64,000 bases of DNA from Lelliottia sp. JS-SCA-14 (GTDB taxonomy: Bacteria > Pseudomonadota > Gammaproteobacteria > Enterobacterales > Enterobacteriaceae): contig NZ_CP141606.1 of the NCBI RefSeq assembly GCF_035593345.1, positions 1,860,001-1,924,000 on the forward strand, read 5' to 3'. The position numbers were made by a program, and so were the translations under genes. This document shows positions 53,443 to 64,000 of the stretch, piece after piece (the stretch's first letter is position 1; each line of letters starts with the position of its first letter). The notes below the pieces were generated by a model that worked only from the letters and a program-made list of their open reading frames with translations, ran no database searches and was not told the DNA's origin.

Positions 53443-53692
53443 ATAAACGCGTCGGTGGGTTTACCGACAGCGGGGTTTGTGTGTAACCACCTTGGTGACT
53501 CTTAATGAGGGCGGTCATTCTACGGCAAACCACTGAAATCACCAATCCTTGTGACTGATTGATAAGCTACATTTATTAACGAATCACGACAAAATCGAAA
53601 ATATTCTCGTTTACGGGATAAAAGTGACCTGACGCAATATTTGGGATTTGATGCTTCCTGATAATGTTGTCACAAAAAGTGAGGGTGACTGC

Positions 53693-54916
53693 ATGGAAAA
53701 ATTACTTGAGCGTTTTTTACAGTACGTTTCGCTGGATACCCAATCTAAAGCGGGTGTCCGACAGGTGCCGAGCACCGAGGGCCAGTGGAAGCTTTTAAAC
53801 CTGCTGAAGGATCAGCTGGAGGAGCTCGGCCTGGTCAACGTGACCTTAAGCGAGAAGGGCACTGTGATGGGGACGCTGCCGTCGAACGTCAAAGGTTCGG
53901 TTCCGGCGATTGGATTCATTTCTCACGTTGATACCTCACCTGATTTTAGCGGTAAAAACGTCAACCCGCAGATCGTGGAAAATTACCGCGGCGGTGATAT
54001 CGCCCTCGGTATCGGCGATGAGGTGCTGTCGCCGGTGATGTTCCCGGTGCTGCACCAGCTGCTGGGCCAGACGCTGATCACCACCGACGGTAAAACGCTG
54101 CTGGGTGCGGATGATAAAGCGGGCGTCGCGGAGATCATGACCGCCCTGGCGGTGCTGAAAGACAAAAACATTCCCCACGGTGATATCCGCGTGGCCTTTA
54201 CGCCCGATGAAGAGGTGGGCAAAGGGGCGAAGCATTTCGACGTGGAAGCGTTCGACGCGAAGTGGGCCTACACCGTCGACGGCGGTGGTGTGGGTGAGCT
54301 GGAGTTTGAAAACTTTAACGCGGCTTCAGTCACCATCAAAATCGTTGGCAATAATGTGCATCCTGGGTCGGCGAAAGGGGTGATGGTCAACGCGCTGTCG
54401 CTGGCTTCGCGGATTCATGCGGAAGTCCCGGCGCAAGAGAGCCCGGAGCAGACCGACGGGTATGAAGGTTTTTACCATCTGACCAGCATCAAAGGCACGG
54501 TAGATAGCGCGCAGATGCACTACATCGTCCGCGATTTTGACCGCAAAGCCTTTGAAGCGCGCAAGCGCAAGATGATGGAGATCGCTAAAAAAGTTGGCAA
54601 AGGGCTGCACCCGGATTGCTACATTGAGCTGATCATAGAAGACAGTTACTACAACATGCGCGAGAAGGTGATGGAGCATCCGCATATTCTCGATATCGCC
54701 CAGCAGGCGATGCGCGATTGCGACATCGAACCGCAGCTGAAACCGATTCGCGGCGGCACCGACGGGTCGCAACTCTCCTTCATGGGACTGCCGTGTCCGA
54801 ACCTGTTTACCGGTGGCTATAACTACCATGGTAAGCACGAGTTTGTGACGCTGGAAGGGATGGAGAAAGCGGTGAAGGTGATTGTGCGGATTGCGGAGTT
54901 GACGGCGAAGCAGTGA
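53693..54916 (+). CDS. pepT: Peptidase T, aminotripeptidase
   Basis: Zinc peptidase (M20) that cleaves N-terminal residues from tripeptides. It has 407 residues. Metal and catalytic motifs: [30 protein letters not shown] and [10 protein letters not shown], with the final His in NYHGKHEFV. The ATG at 53693 gives the family start [12 protein letters not shown]; the upstream in-frame ATG at 53648 falls in the leader. A REP pair begins six bases after the stop. Confidence 0.96.
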   Translation: MEKLLERFLQYVSLDTQSKAGVRQVPSTEGQWKLLNLLKDQLEELGLVNVTLSEKGTVMGTLPSNVKGSVPAIGFISHVDTSPDFSGKNVNPQIVENYRGGDIALGIGDEVLSPVMFPVLHQLLGQTLITTDGKTLLGADDKAGVAEIMTALAVLKDKNIPHGDIRVAFTPDEEVGKGAKHFDVEAFDAKWAYTVDGGGVGELEFENFNAASVTIKIVGNNVHPGSAKGVMVNALSLASRIHAEVPAQESPEQTDGYEGFYHLTSIKGTVDSAQMHYIVRDFDRKAFEARKRKMMEIAKKVGKGLHPDCYIELIIEDSYYNMREKVMEHPHILDIAQQAMRDCDIEPQLKPIRGGTDGSQLSFMGLPCPNLFTGGYNYHGKHEFVTLEGMEKAVKVIVRIAELTAKQ

Positions 54917-54922
54917 AAAAAC

Positions 54923-54997
54923 GCCCGGTGGCGCTGCGCTTACCGGGCCTACAAAACCCGAATCGTAGGTCGGGTAAGGCGTAGCCGCCACCCGACA
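54923..54997. repeat. REP pair upstream of the RAYT pseudogene
   Basis: Two REP units in opposite orientation, at 54923-54952 and 54965-54997, the second carrying the GTAG foot (GTAGGTCGGGTAAGGCGTAG). They lie between pepT and the RAYT gene. Confidence 0.88.
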
Positions 54998-55022
54998 CCC
55001 TGCACCCGGAAAAGGATTTCCC

Positions 55023-55514
55023 ATGTCAAATTACCGCCGCAACTACCTCCCTGGTGGAACCTGGTTTTTCACCGTTAATCTGCAAAATCGCCAGAGCGAT
55101 CTGCTGACCCGCCATATCGATCACCTGCGTGCGGCATTACAAACCGTGAAACGCACCAAACCCTTCACCATCAACGCCTGGGTGGTGCTTCCTGAACATA
55201 TGCACTGCATCTGGACCTTACCGGAAAACGATGATGACTTTTCAGGGCGCTGGCGGGAAATCAAGAAAACCTTCACCCGTGCGATTGAGATGCGTCACGT
55301 GTGGCAATCACGATTCTGGTAACACACGATTCGCAACGAAGAGGATTTCCGGCGGCATAGGGATTATGTGTATATCAATCCGGTCAAACATGGGCATGTC
55401 ACCCGCGTGGCGGATTGGCCGTTTTCAACGTTTCATCGCGATGTGCGCGACGGTTTATATCCGGAAGATTGGGCGGGTGAACCAGAAGATTTGGTGGCCG
55501 GGGAGCCAAAATAA
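55023..55514 (+). pseudogene. REP-associated tyrosine transposase (RAYT), nonsense-mutated
   Basis: Reading frame of 163 residues resembling E. coli RayT (YafM). N-terminal YRRNYLPGGTWFFTVNL, the HUH-like metal motif PEHMHCIW and WREIKKTFTRA are intact. At codon 100 (55320-55322) TAA stands where the family has Glu (RFWEH), and the frame then continues without break through DYVYINPVKHGHVTRVADWP, which holds the catalytic Tyr, to a stop at 55514. The 99-residue product would lack that Tyr and so be inactive. REP units flank it on both sides, the usual REPtron setting. A stop-codon readthrough or sequencing error cannot be excluded. Confidence 0.88.
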
Positions 55515-55538
55515 AAACGACGCATCCGCGCCGTTTTT

Positions 55539-55569
55539 GTAGGTCGGGTAAGCCAAGCGCCACCCGACA
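55539..55569. repeat. REP unit downstream of the RAYT pseudogene
   Basis: GTAGGTCGGGTAAGCCAAGC followed by GCCACCCGACA, a single REP with its GTAG foot, between the RAYT frame and the convergent roxA. Confidence 0.85.
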
Positions 55570-55581
55570 CAATCAGCCAAC

Positions 55582-56703
55582 TCAGTCCTCGAAGAACCAA
55601 TACCCGCTATTCACCAGCGCCGCCAACATGGCGAGGAATGACGGATCTTCCAGCGCATCGCCGAAGGTCTCTGCATTCAACACCATATGGCTGGCAAGGG
55701 CTTCCAGCGCCGGACGGTGTGGGGAATCCAGCTTCTCGCCATTGACGAAAATATCGTCGCCAATACGCAGCACGCGCAACCCACCCAGACGCACCAGCGA
55801 ATCACCCTGTTGCAGGGCGTCGTAAATCTCATCCGGCTGATAAGGCGGCTCGGCGGGCGCAACGTCCAGCTCGTGACGCGACTGGCTGACAAACTCGCCA
55901 AACCACTGGCGGAAATGCTCCGGCTCGTTAATCAGACCGAGCATCATCTCGCGCAGTTTATCCAGCTCCTGCGGCAGAATATCCGCAGGATGCTCACGCG
56001 CAGGCACGTCCGGGTCGCTGTAGCGATGGCTGCCCAGCTCGCGTTGCAGAACGTAATCCGCAAATCCGCTGATCATCTCGCGGCCGCTTGGCGCGCGGAA
56101 ACCGACCGAATAGTTCAGAGAGTTTTCGAGGGAATAGCCTTCGTGCGGGAATCCTGGCGGAATATAGAGAATATCGCCCGGCTCCATCTCTTCGTCGATG
56201 ATGCCTTCAAACGGGTCGACCTGAAGCAGGTCTGGATGCGGGCAGTGCTGTTTCATCGGCACTTTCTCGCCGACGCGCCAGCGACGACGACCGGTACCCT
56301 GAATGATAAACACGTCGTACTGATCGAGGTGCGGACCCACGCCACCACCCGGCACAGAGAAGGAGATCATCAGATCGTCCATGCGCCAGTCTGGCAGGGC
56401 GCGGAACGGATGCATCAGCGCAGCGGTAGGTTCATGCCAGTGGTTCACGGCCTGCACCAGCAGCGACCAGTTGGTCTCGCCGAGGTGATCGTAACTTTCA
56501 AAAGGACCGTGACTGACCTGCCATTTCCCCTCCTGATGACTCACCAGGCGGCTGTCGACTTCGTTTTCCATCGCCAGTCCAGCCAGTTCATCCGGCGAGA
56601 TCGGGTCGACAAAATTGCTGATCCCGCGTTTCAGAACGACAGGGCGTTTTTGCCAGTAGCGTTCGATAAACTCGGGCCAGTTAAGTGTTAATTGATAATC
56701 CAT
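55582..56703 (-). CDS. roxA: RoxA, ribosomal protein L16 arginine hydroxylase
   Basis: 2-oxoglutarate/Fe(II) oxygenase with a JmjC fold that hydroxylates Arg81 of L16 in E. coli (YcfD). It has 373 residues. The iron motif HxD is His125 and Asp127 in GPHLDQYDVF, with the distal His in PPGFPHEGYSL. The C-terminal dimerisation and winged-helix regions follow. It is downstream of phoQ on the same strand, with an inverted repeat in the gap. Confidence 0.96.
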   Translation of the reverse strand: MDYQLTLNWPEFIERYWQKRPVVLKRGISNFVDPISPDELAGLAMENEVDSRLVSHQEGKWQVSHGPFESYDHLGETNWSLLVQAVNHWHEPTAALMHPFRALPDWRMDDLMISFSVPGGGVGPHLDQYDVFIIQGTGRRRWRVGEKVPMKQHCPHPDLLQVDPFEGIIDEEMEPGDILYIPPGFPHEGYSLENSLNYSVGFRAPSGREMISGFADYVLQRELGSHRYSDPDVPAREHPADILPQELDKLREMMLGLINEPEHFRQWFGEFVSQSRHELDVAPAEPPYQPDEIYDALQQGDSLVRLGGLRVLRIGDDIFVNGEKLDSPHRPALEALASHMVLNAETFGDALEDPSFLAMLAALVNSGYWFFED

Positions 56704-56714
56704 AATTATATTTC

Positions 56715-56762
56715 CGCAGGCTCTTACTGACTCGGATTATAACGGAAGCGCAAGAGCCTGCG
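56715..56762. other. Long inverted repeat between phoQ and roxA
   Basis: CGCAGGCTCTT and AAGAGCCTGCG form an 11-pair perfect stem with a 26-base loop. On the minus strand the loop contains CGTTATAAT, a good -10-like element for roxA. There is no T-run, so it is not a clear terminator; it may shape the phoQ 3' end or the roxA promoter. Confidence 0.55.
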
Positions 56763-56793
56763 CGCGAGAATCTCGCTTTTTTCACATTCCGTT

Positions 56794-58257
56794 CTAACTA
56801 TCGTCAGAAGAGGGATGCTGACGACCAAAAATGGCGACCATGCGCGCGCCGCCCAGCAGGCTGTCGCTGGTTTCGATTCGCCCGTTGTACTGATCGACAA
56901 TCTCCTGCGCGACGGATAATCCCACGCCCTGACCGGGGCGCAGCGTGTCGGCGCGTTGACCGCGGTCGAACACCACGTCGCGTTTGTTTTGCGGAATGCC
57001 GGGGCCGTCATCCTCGACGATGATTTGCAGCTCGTCATCAGTCTGATGCGCAGACACTTCCACAAACTCGAGGCAATATTTGCAGGCGTTATCCAGCAGG
57101 TTGCCCATCACTTCCATAAAGTCATTTTTCTCGCCGACAAAACTGATTTCCGGCGAAATATCGAGGCTAATGTTCACCCCTTTACGTTGATAAACTTTAT
57201 TCAGCGCCGAGGTCAGGCTGTCCAGCAGCGGGGCGACAGGGTGCAGCTCGCGGCTCAGCAACGGGCTGCCCGAGCGCATACTGGCGCGGTGCAGGTAATA
57301 GCCAATCTGCTGGGAGATACGGCTGATCTGCTCGAGCATCACCGGCTCGGCGTCGTCAACGCTGAGCTTAGAGCTGCGCATGGAGCGCAGGGTGCTCTGC
57401 ATCACCGCCAGCGGGGTTTTCAGGCTGTGCGTCAGGTCGGTCAGCGTGGTGCGGTATTTATCGTAACGCTCTCGCTCGCTTTTCAGCAGACGGTTGAGGT
57501 TGCGCACCAGGCTGGTGAGTTCGCGGGTGGTTTGCGGATTGAGTTTATCCCGGTTGTGCTCTTCGAGTTCGCGGACCTCTTTCGCCAGCGATTCAATAGG
57601 GCGCAGGCTCCACCAGGCGGCGACCCACAGGAGCGGGATCACCAGCAGCAGGTTAGCTGCCAGAACATACACGAACCAGCTCCAGACCATATAGGAGCGT
57701 TTAAGCTCAACCGGAATGGTGTCGATCACCACGATGGTGAGCTGCGGCATATCCATGGTCGCGGGATAGAGATTGATCGCCACCGAGTGGGTCATCTCCG
57801 TATTGTCGTCGTCCTCGCGGATTTCGTCGAGCTCACGCTGCATCGAGGCATCGTTGCCCAGCAGGCTGCTGGTGGCGTTCAGATCGGCTTCGAGCTCGTG
57901 GAAGCCATTGGTTTTCAGCCACTCAGGACGAATACTCTTTTCCAGCCACGGCACATGGCGTTGCGCCCACAGCAGCTGGCCTTTTTCATCATAAATCAGC
58001 GCCATCGTCGGACTTTGCCGGTTCAGGTTCTCCGGCATTTCCACGCTGATGCGATTGTTTTCCCATTTAGCCAGGGTATAGAAGAGATTGCTCTCGCCGC
58101 GCAGCAGGCGGAAGGTGGTTTTGTCGAAGCTGACGCTATACCCGACCAGCGCCACCATGCCGTACGCGAGTGACAGGATCAGCACCACGGCGGCGGTGGC
58201 CAGCAAAAAGCGGACCCGCAGCGACAGCGGCAAAAAGTGGCGAAGGATTTTTTTCAT
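56794..58257 (-). CDS. phoQ: PhoQ, sensor histidine kinase
   Basis: Senses low Mg2+, acid and antimicrobial peptides. It has 487 residues. Two membrane helices (about 17-38 and 195-215) enclose a periplasmic PAS-like sensor with the acidic cluster [11 protein letters not shown] near residue 150. Then come HAMP, the phospho-acceptor His277 in [13 protein letters not shown], and the ATPase N box [10 protein letters not shown] and G boxes DDGPGIP and GQGVGLSV. It starts one base after phoP ends, as in the phoPQ operon. Confidence 0.97.
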   Translation of the reverse strand: MKKILRHFLPLSLRVRFLLATAAVVLILSLAYGMVALVGYSVSFDKTTFRLLRGESNLFYTLAKWENNRISVEMPENLNRQSPTMALIYDEKGQLLWAQRHVPWLEKSIRPEWLKTNGFHELEADLNATSSLLGNDASMQRELDEIREDDDNTEMTHSVAINLYPATMDMPQLTIVVIDTIPVELKRSYMVWSWFVYVLAANLLLVIPLLWVAAWWSLRPIESLAKEVRELEEHNRDKLNPQTTRELTSLVRNLNRLLKSERERYDKYRTTLTDLTHSLKTPLAVMQSTLRSMRSSKLSVDDAEPVMLEQISRISQQIGYYLHRASMRSGSPLLSRELHPVAPLLDSLTSALNKVYQRKGVNISLDISPEISFVGEKNDFMEVMGNLLDNACKYCLEFVEVSAHQTDDELQIIVEDDGPGIPQNKRDVVFDRGQRADTLRPGQGVGLSVAQEIVDQYNGRIETSDSLLGGARMVAIFGRQHPSSDDS

Positions 58258-58929
58258 TTAGCGTAGTTCAAACAGGTATCCCTGACCCCTCACCGTGGTG
58301 ATGACGTCCTGCGGATACTGCGCCTGGATTTTTTTACGCAGACGACCCATCAGCACGTCGATGGTGTGGCTCTCACGCAGCTCGGCATCCGGATAAAGCT
58401 GGAGCATTAAGGAATCTTTGCTCACCACTTTGCCGCTGTTGCGGATCAGCGTTTCCATAATGGTGTATTCAAACGCCGTCAGTTTGATGACTTCGTCGTT
58501 GATCGAGAATTCACGACGCGAGAGATCGACCTGGAAAGGAGGAAGAGAGATCACCTGCGACGCCAGGCCGCTGTTACGGCGCATCAACGCCTGCATACGG
58601 GCGGCCACTTCTTCGATGTGGAAAGGTTTGGTCACATAGTCGTCGGCACCCGCGCTGAGCACTTCGACTTTGTCCTGCCAGCCTTCGCGGGCGGTTAAAA
58701 CCAGCACCGGGAGCGAGACATCATGGCTGCGCCAGCGGCGGATCAGCGACAGACCGTCTTCGTCCGGCAGCCCCAGATCGACGATGGCGATATCGGGCAG
58801 GTGTTCATTGAGATAATAATCCGCTTCTTTTGCGTCTTCCGCGTCGTCGACCTGATGCCCCAGTTCCTGAAGCTGAACTTTCAGGTGATGACGTAGCAAT
58901 GCATTATCCTCAACAACCAGTACGCGCAT
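58258..58929 (-). CDS. phoP: PhoP, response regulator
   Basis: Partner regulator of PhoQ, controlling Mg2+ transport and lipid A modification genes. It has 223 residues from the second ATG, the E. coli form; an adjacent ATG at 58932 is equally in frame. The receiver domain has Asp51 in [12 protein letters not shown] and Lys in VTKPFH; the C-terminal OmpR-type winged helix ends [14 protein letters not shown] PhoP box lies upstream, implying autoregulation. Confidence 0.97.
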   Translation of the reverse strand: MRVLVVEDNALLRHHLKVQLQELGHQVDDAEDAKEADYYLNEHLPDIAIVDLGLPDEDGLSLIRRWRSHDVSLPVLVLTAREGWQDKVEVLSAGADDYVTKPFHIEEVAARMQALMRRNSGLASQVISLPPFQVDLSRREFSINDEVIKLTAFEYTIMETLIRNSGKVVSKDSLMLQLYPDAELRESHTIDVLMGRLRKKIQAQYPQDVITTVRGQGYLFELR

Positions 58930-58973
58930 CATCTCTTCTCCCTAACATGAATGGTATGAATAGTTTAACGCTG

Positions 58974-59008
58974 ATTATGTTGTTATGGGGATAAACATTG
59001 AGTAAACC
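58974..59008 (-). promoter_or_regulatory. PhoP box and -10 of the phoPQ promoter
   Basis: On the minus strand GGTTTA-CTCAA-TGTTTA (58992-59008) is a PhoP direct repeat with the canonical five-base spacing. Twelve bases further lies CATAAT (58974-58979) as the -10. This is the layout of PhoP-activated promoters and predicts positive autoregulation. Confidence 0.85.
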
Positions 59009-59021
59009 GCAGAGGAAGGAA

Positions 59022-59045
59022 CCCTCTTTCCGGGCGGAAAGAGGG
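59022..59045 (-). terminator. Hairpin after purB
   Basis: CCCTCTTTCC-GGGC-GGAAAGAGGG, a perfect ten-pair stem ten bases past the purB stop. The following minus-strand bases are TTCCTTCC, a poor T-tract, so it is a probable but untypical terminator between purB and phoP. Confidence 0.6.
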
Positions 59046-59054
59046 TGAGGGGAA

Positions 59055-61074
<2,020 letters not shown>

Positions 61075-61101
61075 ACGTGCTCCTTTTGGTGTGAAATCAG
61101 T

Positions 61102-62232
<1,131 letters not shown>

Positions 62233-62251
62233 TTAAAGGCGGCGTATTCTA

Positions 62252-62725
62252 TCACGCGCCCCCCGCATTGGCACCCTCTGTAAACGGCCAGTTAAATTCT
62301 GCGATCACCTCAAGCGGCAGGCGGCTGCCAGACTGATAGCAACGAATGCTTTCGGCAACCAGCGGTGAGCGCAGGTTTGGCGCGTTCAGGATCTCCTCAG
62401 GCGTGACCCACAGGCAGCGGTCGATATCATCGTCGTGCGGCTCAGTGGCGCACATTTCGTTAAGTTCGACGACGAATAAAAAGCGCAGAAACGGCGTGCG
62501 ATCCGGGGCGATCCACTGATGCAGACGCACAAAGTGCTGCGGCTCGGCGTGGATGCCGGTCTCTTCCCACAGCTCACGACGCGCGGCCTGGACCAGCGTT
62601 TCGTCGGCTTCAAGATGGCCAGCGGGCTGGTTCCATAGGGCTTTGCCGTTGATGGTCTCTTCAACGACGAGGAATTTGCCTTCGGCGTGCACCAGGGTGG
62701 CGACGGTAACGTGTGGTTTAAACAT
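62252..62725 (-). CDS. nudJ: NudJ, Nudix phosphatase
   Basis: Hydrolyses nucleoside tri- and diphosphates and the thiamine precursor HMP-PP in E. coli. It has 157 residues. The Nudix box [23 protein letters not shown] is complete. The start [22 protein letters not shown] is typical of the family. Nine bases separate it from rluE. Confidence 0.94.
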   Translation of the reverse strand: MFKPHVTVATLVHAEGKFLVVEETINGKALWNQPAGHLEADETLVQAARRELWEETGIHAEPQHFVRLHQWIAPDRTPFLRFLFVVELNEMCATEPHDDDIDRCLWVTPEEILNAPNLRSPLVAESIRCYQSGSRLPLEVIAEFNWPFTEGANAGGA

Positions 62726-62734
62726 CTGTTCTCC

Positions 62735-63367
62735 TTAGATTGAGTCGATCGGGATCTCTCGCCATTCACCGGACGCCAGAGTGTCGAGCGTCAATGTGCC
62801 CATCGCATAGCGTATCAGGCGCAGCGTGGGAAACCCGACATGCGCCGTCATGCGTCGCACCTGGCGGTTCCGCCCTTCGTATAAGGTGATTTTCAGCCAG
62901 CTGGTGGGGATGGTTTTGCGTTCGCGAACCGGCGGATTGCGCGGCCATAACCACGCTGGCTCTTCGACGAGCTCGATGCCCGCGGGCAGGGTGGGACCGT
63001 CGTTAAGTGTCACGCCATTGCGCAGGGCATCCATCGCCTCTGCCGTCGGTTCGCCTTCCACCTGCACGTAGTAAATCTTGCCGGTGCGCTTGCCTGGCTG
63101 GGTCAGTCGCGCCTGTAGCTGACCGTAGTTAGTCAGCACCAGCAGCCCTTCGCTGTCGCGATCCAGGCGGCCAGCGGCATAAATTCCTTGTAACGGGATG
63201 TAATCTTTCAGGGTGCTGCGTCCCGCCTCGTCCGTGAACTGCGGCAGCACATCATAAGGTTTATTGAAGATAACCAGCCGCTTCGGTCCAGTGTCAGGCT
63301 TTTTTTTGGCGCTGCGTCGCGTGCTGAATCGTTCAACTTGGTGATTTCTAAAAGAAGTTTTGTTCAT
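62735..63367 (-). CDS. rluE: RluE, 23S rRNA pseudouridine synthase (2457)
   Basis: Makes pseudouridine 2457 in 23S rRNA. The protein has 210 residues from the ATG at 63367. It is RsuA-type: catalytic motif [17 protein letters not shown], then [15 protein letters not shown] and RLIRYAMG. The N-terminal basic tail (about 40 residues) is unrelated in detail to that of E. coli. A longer frame from 63397 overlaps a TATAAT-like element, so I prefer 63367. It diverges from icd. Confidence 0.92.
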   Translation of the reverse strand: MNKTSFRNHQVERFSTRRSAKKKPDTGPKRLVIFNKPYDVLPQFTDEAGRSTLKDYIPLQGIYAAGRLDRDSEGLLVLTNYGQLQARLTQPGKRTGKIYYVQVEGEPTAEAMDALRNGVTLNDGPTLPAGIELVEEPAWLWPRNPPVRERKTIPTSWLKITLYEGRNRQVRRMTAHVGFPTLRLIRYAMGTLTLDTLASGEWREIPIDSI

Positions 63368-63505
63368 AGTGTTTTCAGAATGGGTGTATTCGAGCATTAT
63401 AACGGAAATTCATGAGTGATTGGCGCGAGCCTGATATTCGAGTAGTATGAGCTCGCATATTACAACTCATTAACAAAAAACCAGAAGCGCTCGAAGGAGA
63501 GGTTA

Positions 63506-64000
63506 ATGGAAAGCAAAGTAGTCGTTCCGGCGGAAGGTAAGAAGATCACCCTGCAAGATGGCAAACTGAACATCCCTCACAACCCAATCATTCCTTTCAT
63601 TGAAGGTGATGGTATCGGTGTGGATGTGACGCCAGCCATGATCAAAGTGGTGGATGCCGCCGTGCAGAAAGCCTATAAGGGCGAGCGGAAAATTTCCTGG
63701 ATGGAAATCTATACCGGCGAAAAATCTACCCAGCTGTATGGCCAGGATGTCTGGCTGCCAGAAGAAACTCTGGACCTGATTCGTGATTACCGCGTTGCCA
63801 TCAAAGGCCCGCTGACTACCCCGGTCGGTGGCGGTATTCGTTCCCTGAACGTTGCGCTGCGCCAGCAGCTTGACCTGTACGTGTGTCTGCGCCCGGTGCG
63901 TTACTACGCGGGCACGCCAAGCCCGGTTAAACACCCTGAGCTGACCAACATGGTGATCTTCCGTGAAAACTCCGAAGACATCTATGCCGGTATCGAGTGG
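63506..64000 (+). CDS. icd: Isocitrate dehydrogenase, NADP-dependent (5' part)
   Basis: TCA-cycle enzyme, cut by the window end after 165 codons of about 416. The N-terminus [20 protein letters not shown] matches E. coli Icd, and the phosphorylation site used by AceK is Ser113 in [23 protein letters not shown] lies upstream of the ATG. In many enterics the 3' end of icd is a phage attachment site, but that part is outside the window. Confidence 0.97.
   Translation, partial: MESKVVVPAEGKKITLQDGKLNIPHNPIIPFIEGDGIGVDVTPAMIKVVDAAVQKAYKGERKISWMEIYTGEKSTQLYGQDVWLPEETLDLIRDYRVAIKGPLTTPVGGGIRSLNVALRQQLDLYVCLRPVRYYAGTPSPVKHPELTNMVIFRENSEDIYAGIEW

Noticed and set aside
55687..56691. Plus-strand frame opposite roxA
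   Set aside because: Complete overlap with a gene of full family length and intact active site; low-complexity shadow composition.
63506..64000. Phage integration at icd
   Set aside because: icd is a known attachment gene in enterics, but the relevant 3' end is outside the window and no phage genes are visible.

Overview
The window is a chromosomal core segment of an enterobacterium close to Escherichia coli. From flgG to icd the gene order is that of the E. coli K-12 backbone: flgGHIJKL, rne, rluC, the yceF/yceD-rpmF-plsX-fabHDG-acpP-fabF lipid cluster, pabC-mltG-tmk-holB-ycfH, ptsG, fhuE, hinT-ycfL-lpoB-thiK-nagZ-ycfP, ndh, ycfJ, comR/bhsA, ldtC, mfd, ycfT, lolCDE-nagK-cobB, potABCD, pepT, roxA, phoPQ, purB-hflD-mnmA-nudJ-rluE and icd. 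Proteins are near-collinear with their E. coli counterparts but diverge enough, with insertions of its own, to suggest another genus such as Enterobacter, Lelliottia or Leclercia. The exact genus cannot be fixed from sequence reading alone.

Layout: 1-5.6 kb is the end of the flagellar flg operon, with a sigma-28 promoter before flgK and a probable FlgO sRNA in the flgL 3' UTR. 5.6-7.9 kb is an accessory pair (MFS exporter and divergent LysR regulator) inserted between flgL and rne. 8-11.7 kb is rne with its long leader. 11.7-24.2 kb carries rluC, the phospholipid/fatty-acid cluster and the pabC-mltG-tmk-holB-ycfH operon. 24.2-32.5 kb holds ptsG with its conserved Mlc, CRP and SgrS sites, fhuE, and the cell-wall/salvage genes hinT to ycfP. 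32.5-39.4 kb holds ndh, ycfJ, an inserted aerobactin-type receptor gene (iutA) with a good Fur box, the comR/bhsA pair and ldtC. 39.5-49.4 kb is mfd, ycfT, lolCDE, nagK and cobB. 49.6-55 kb is the spermidine/putrescine importer operon and pepT. 55-55.6 kb is a REP cluster with a nonsense-mutated REP-associated transposase. 55.6-64 kb is roxA, phoPQ, the purB-hflD-mnmA-nudJ-rluE strand and the start of icd.

No prophage, CRISPR array, rRNA, tRNA, toxin-antitoxin or defence island was seen, and most of the window is ordinary conserved core. The non-core content is small: the MFS/LysR pair, iutA without aerobactin biosynthesis genes, the broken REP transposase, and five clusters of REP/BIME palindromes. 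One of those clusters shows a 142-bp tandem duplication that also copied the end of cobB. No wholly new system can be claimed. The items most worth checking are iutA, the LysR/MFS palindrome, the RAYT pseudogene and the ComR operator repeats.
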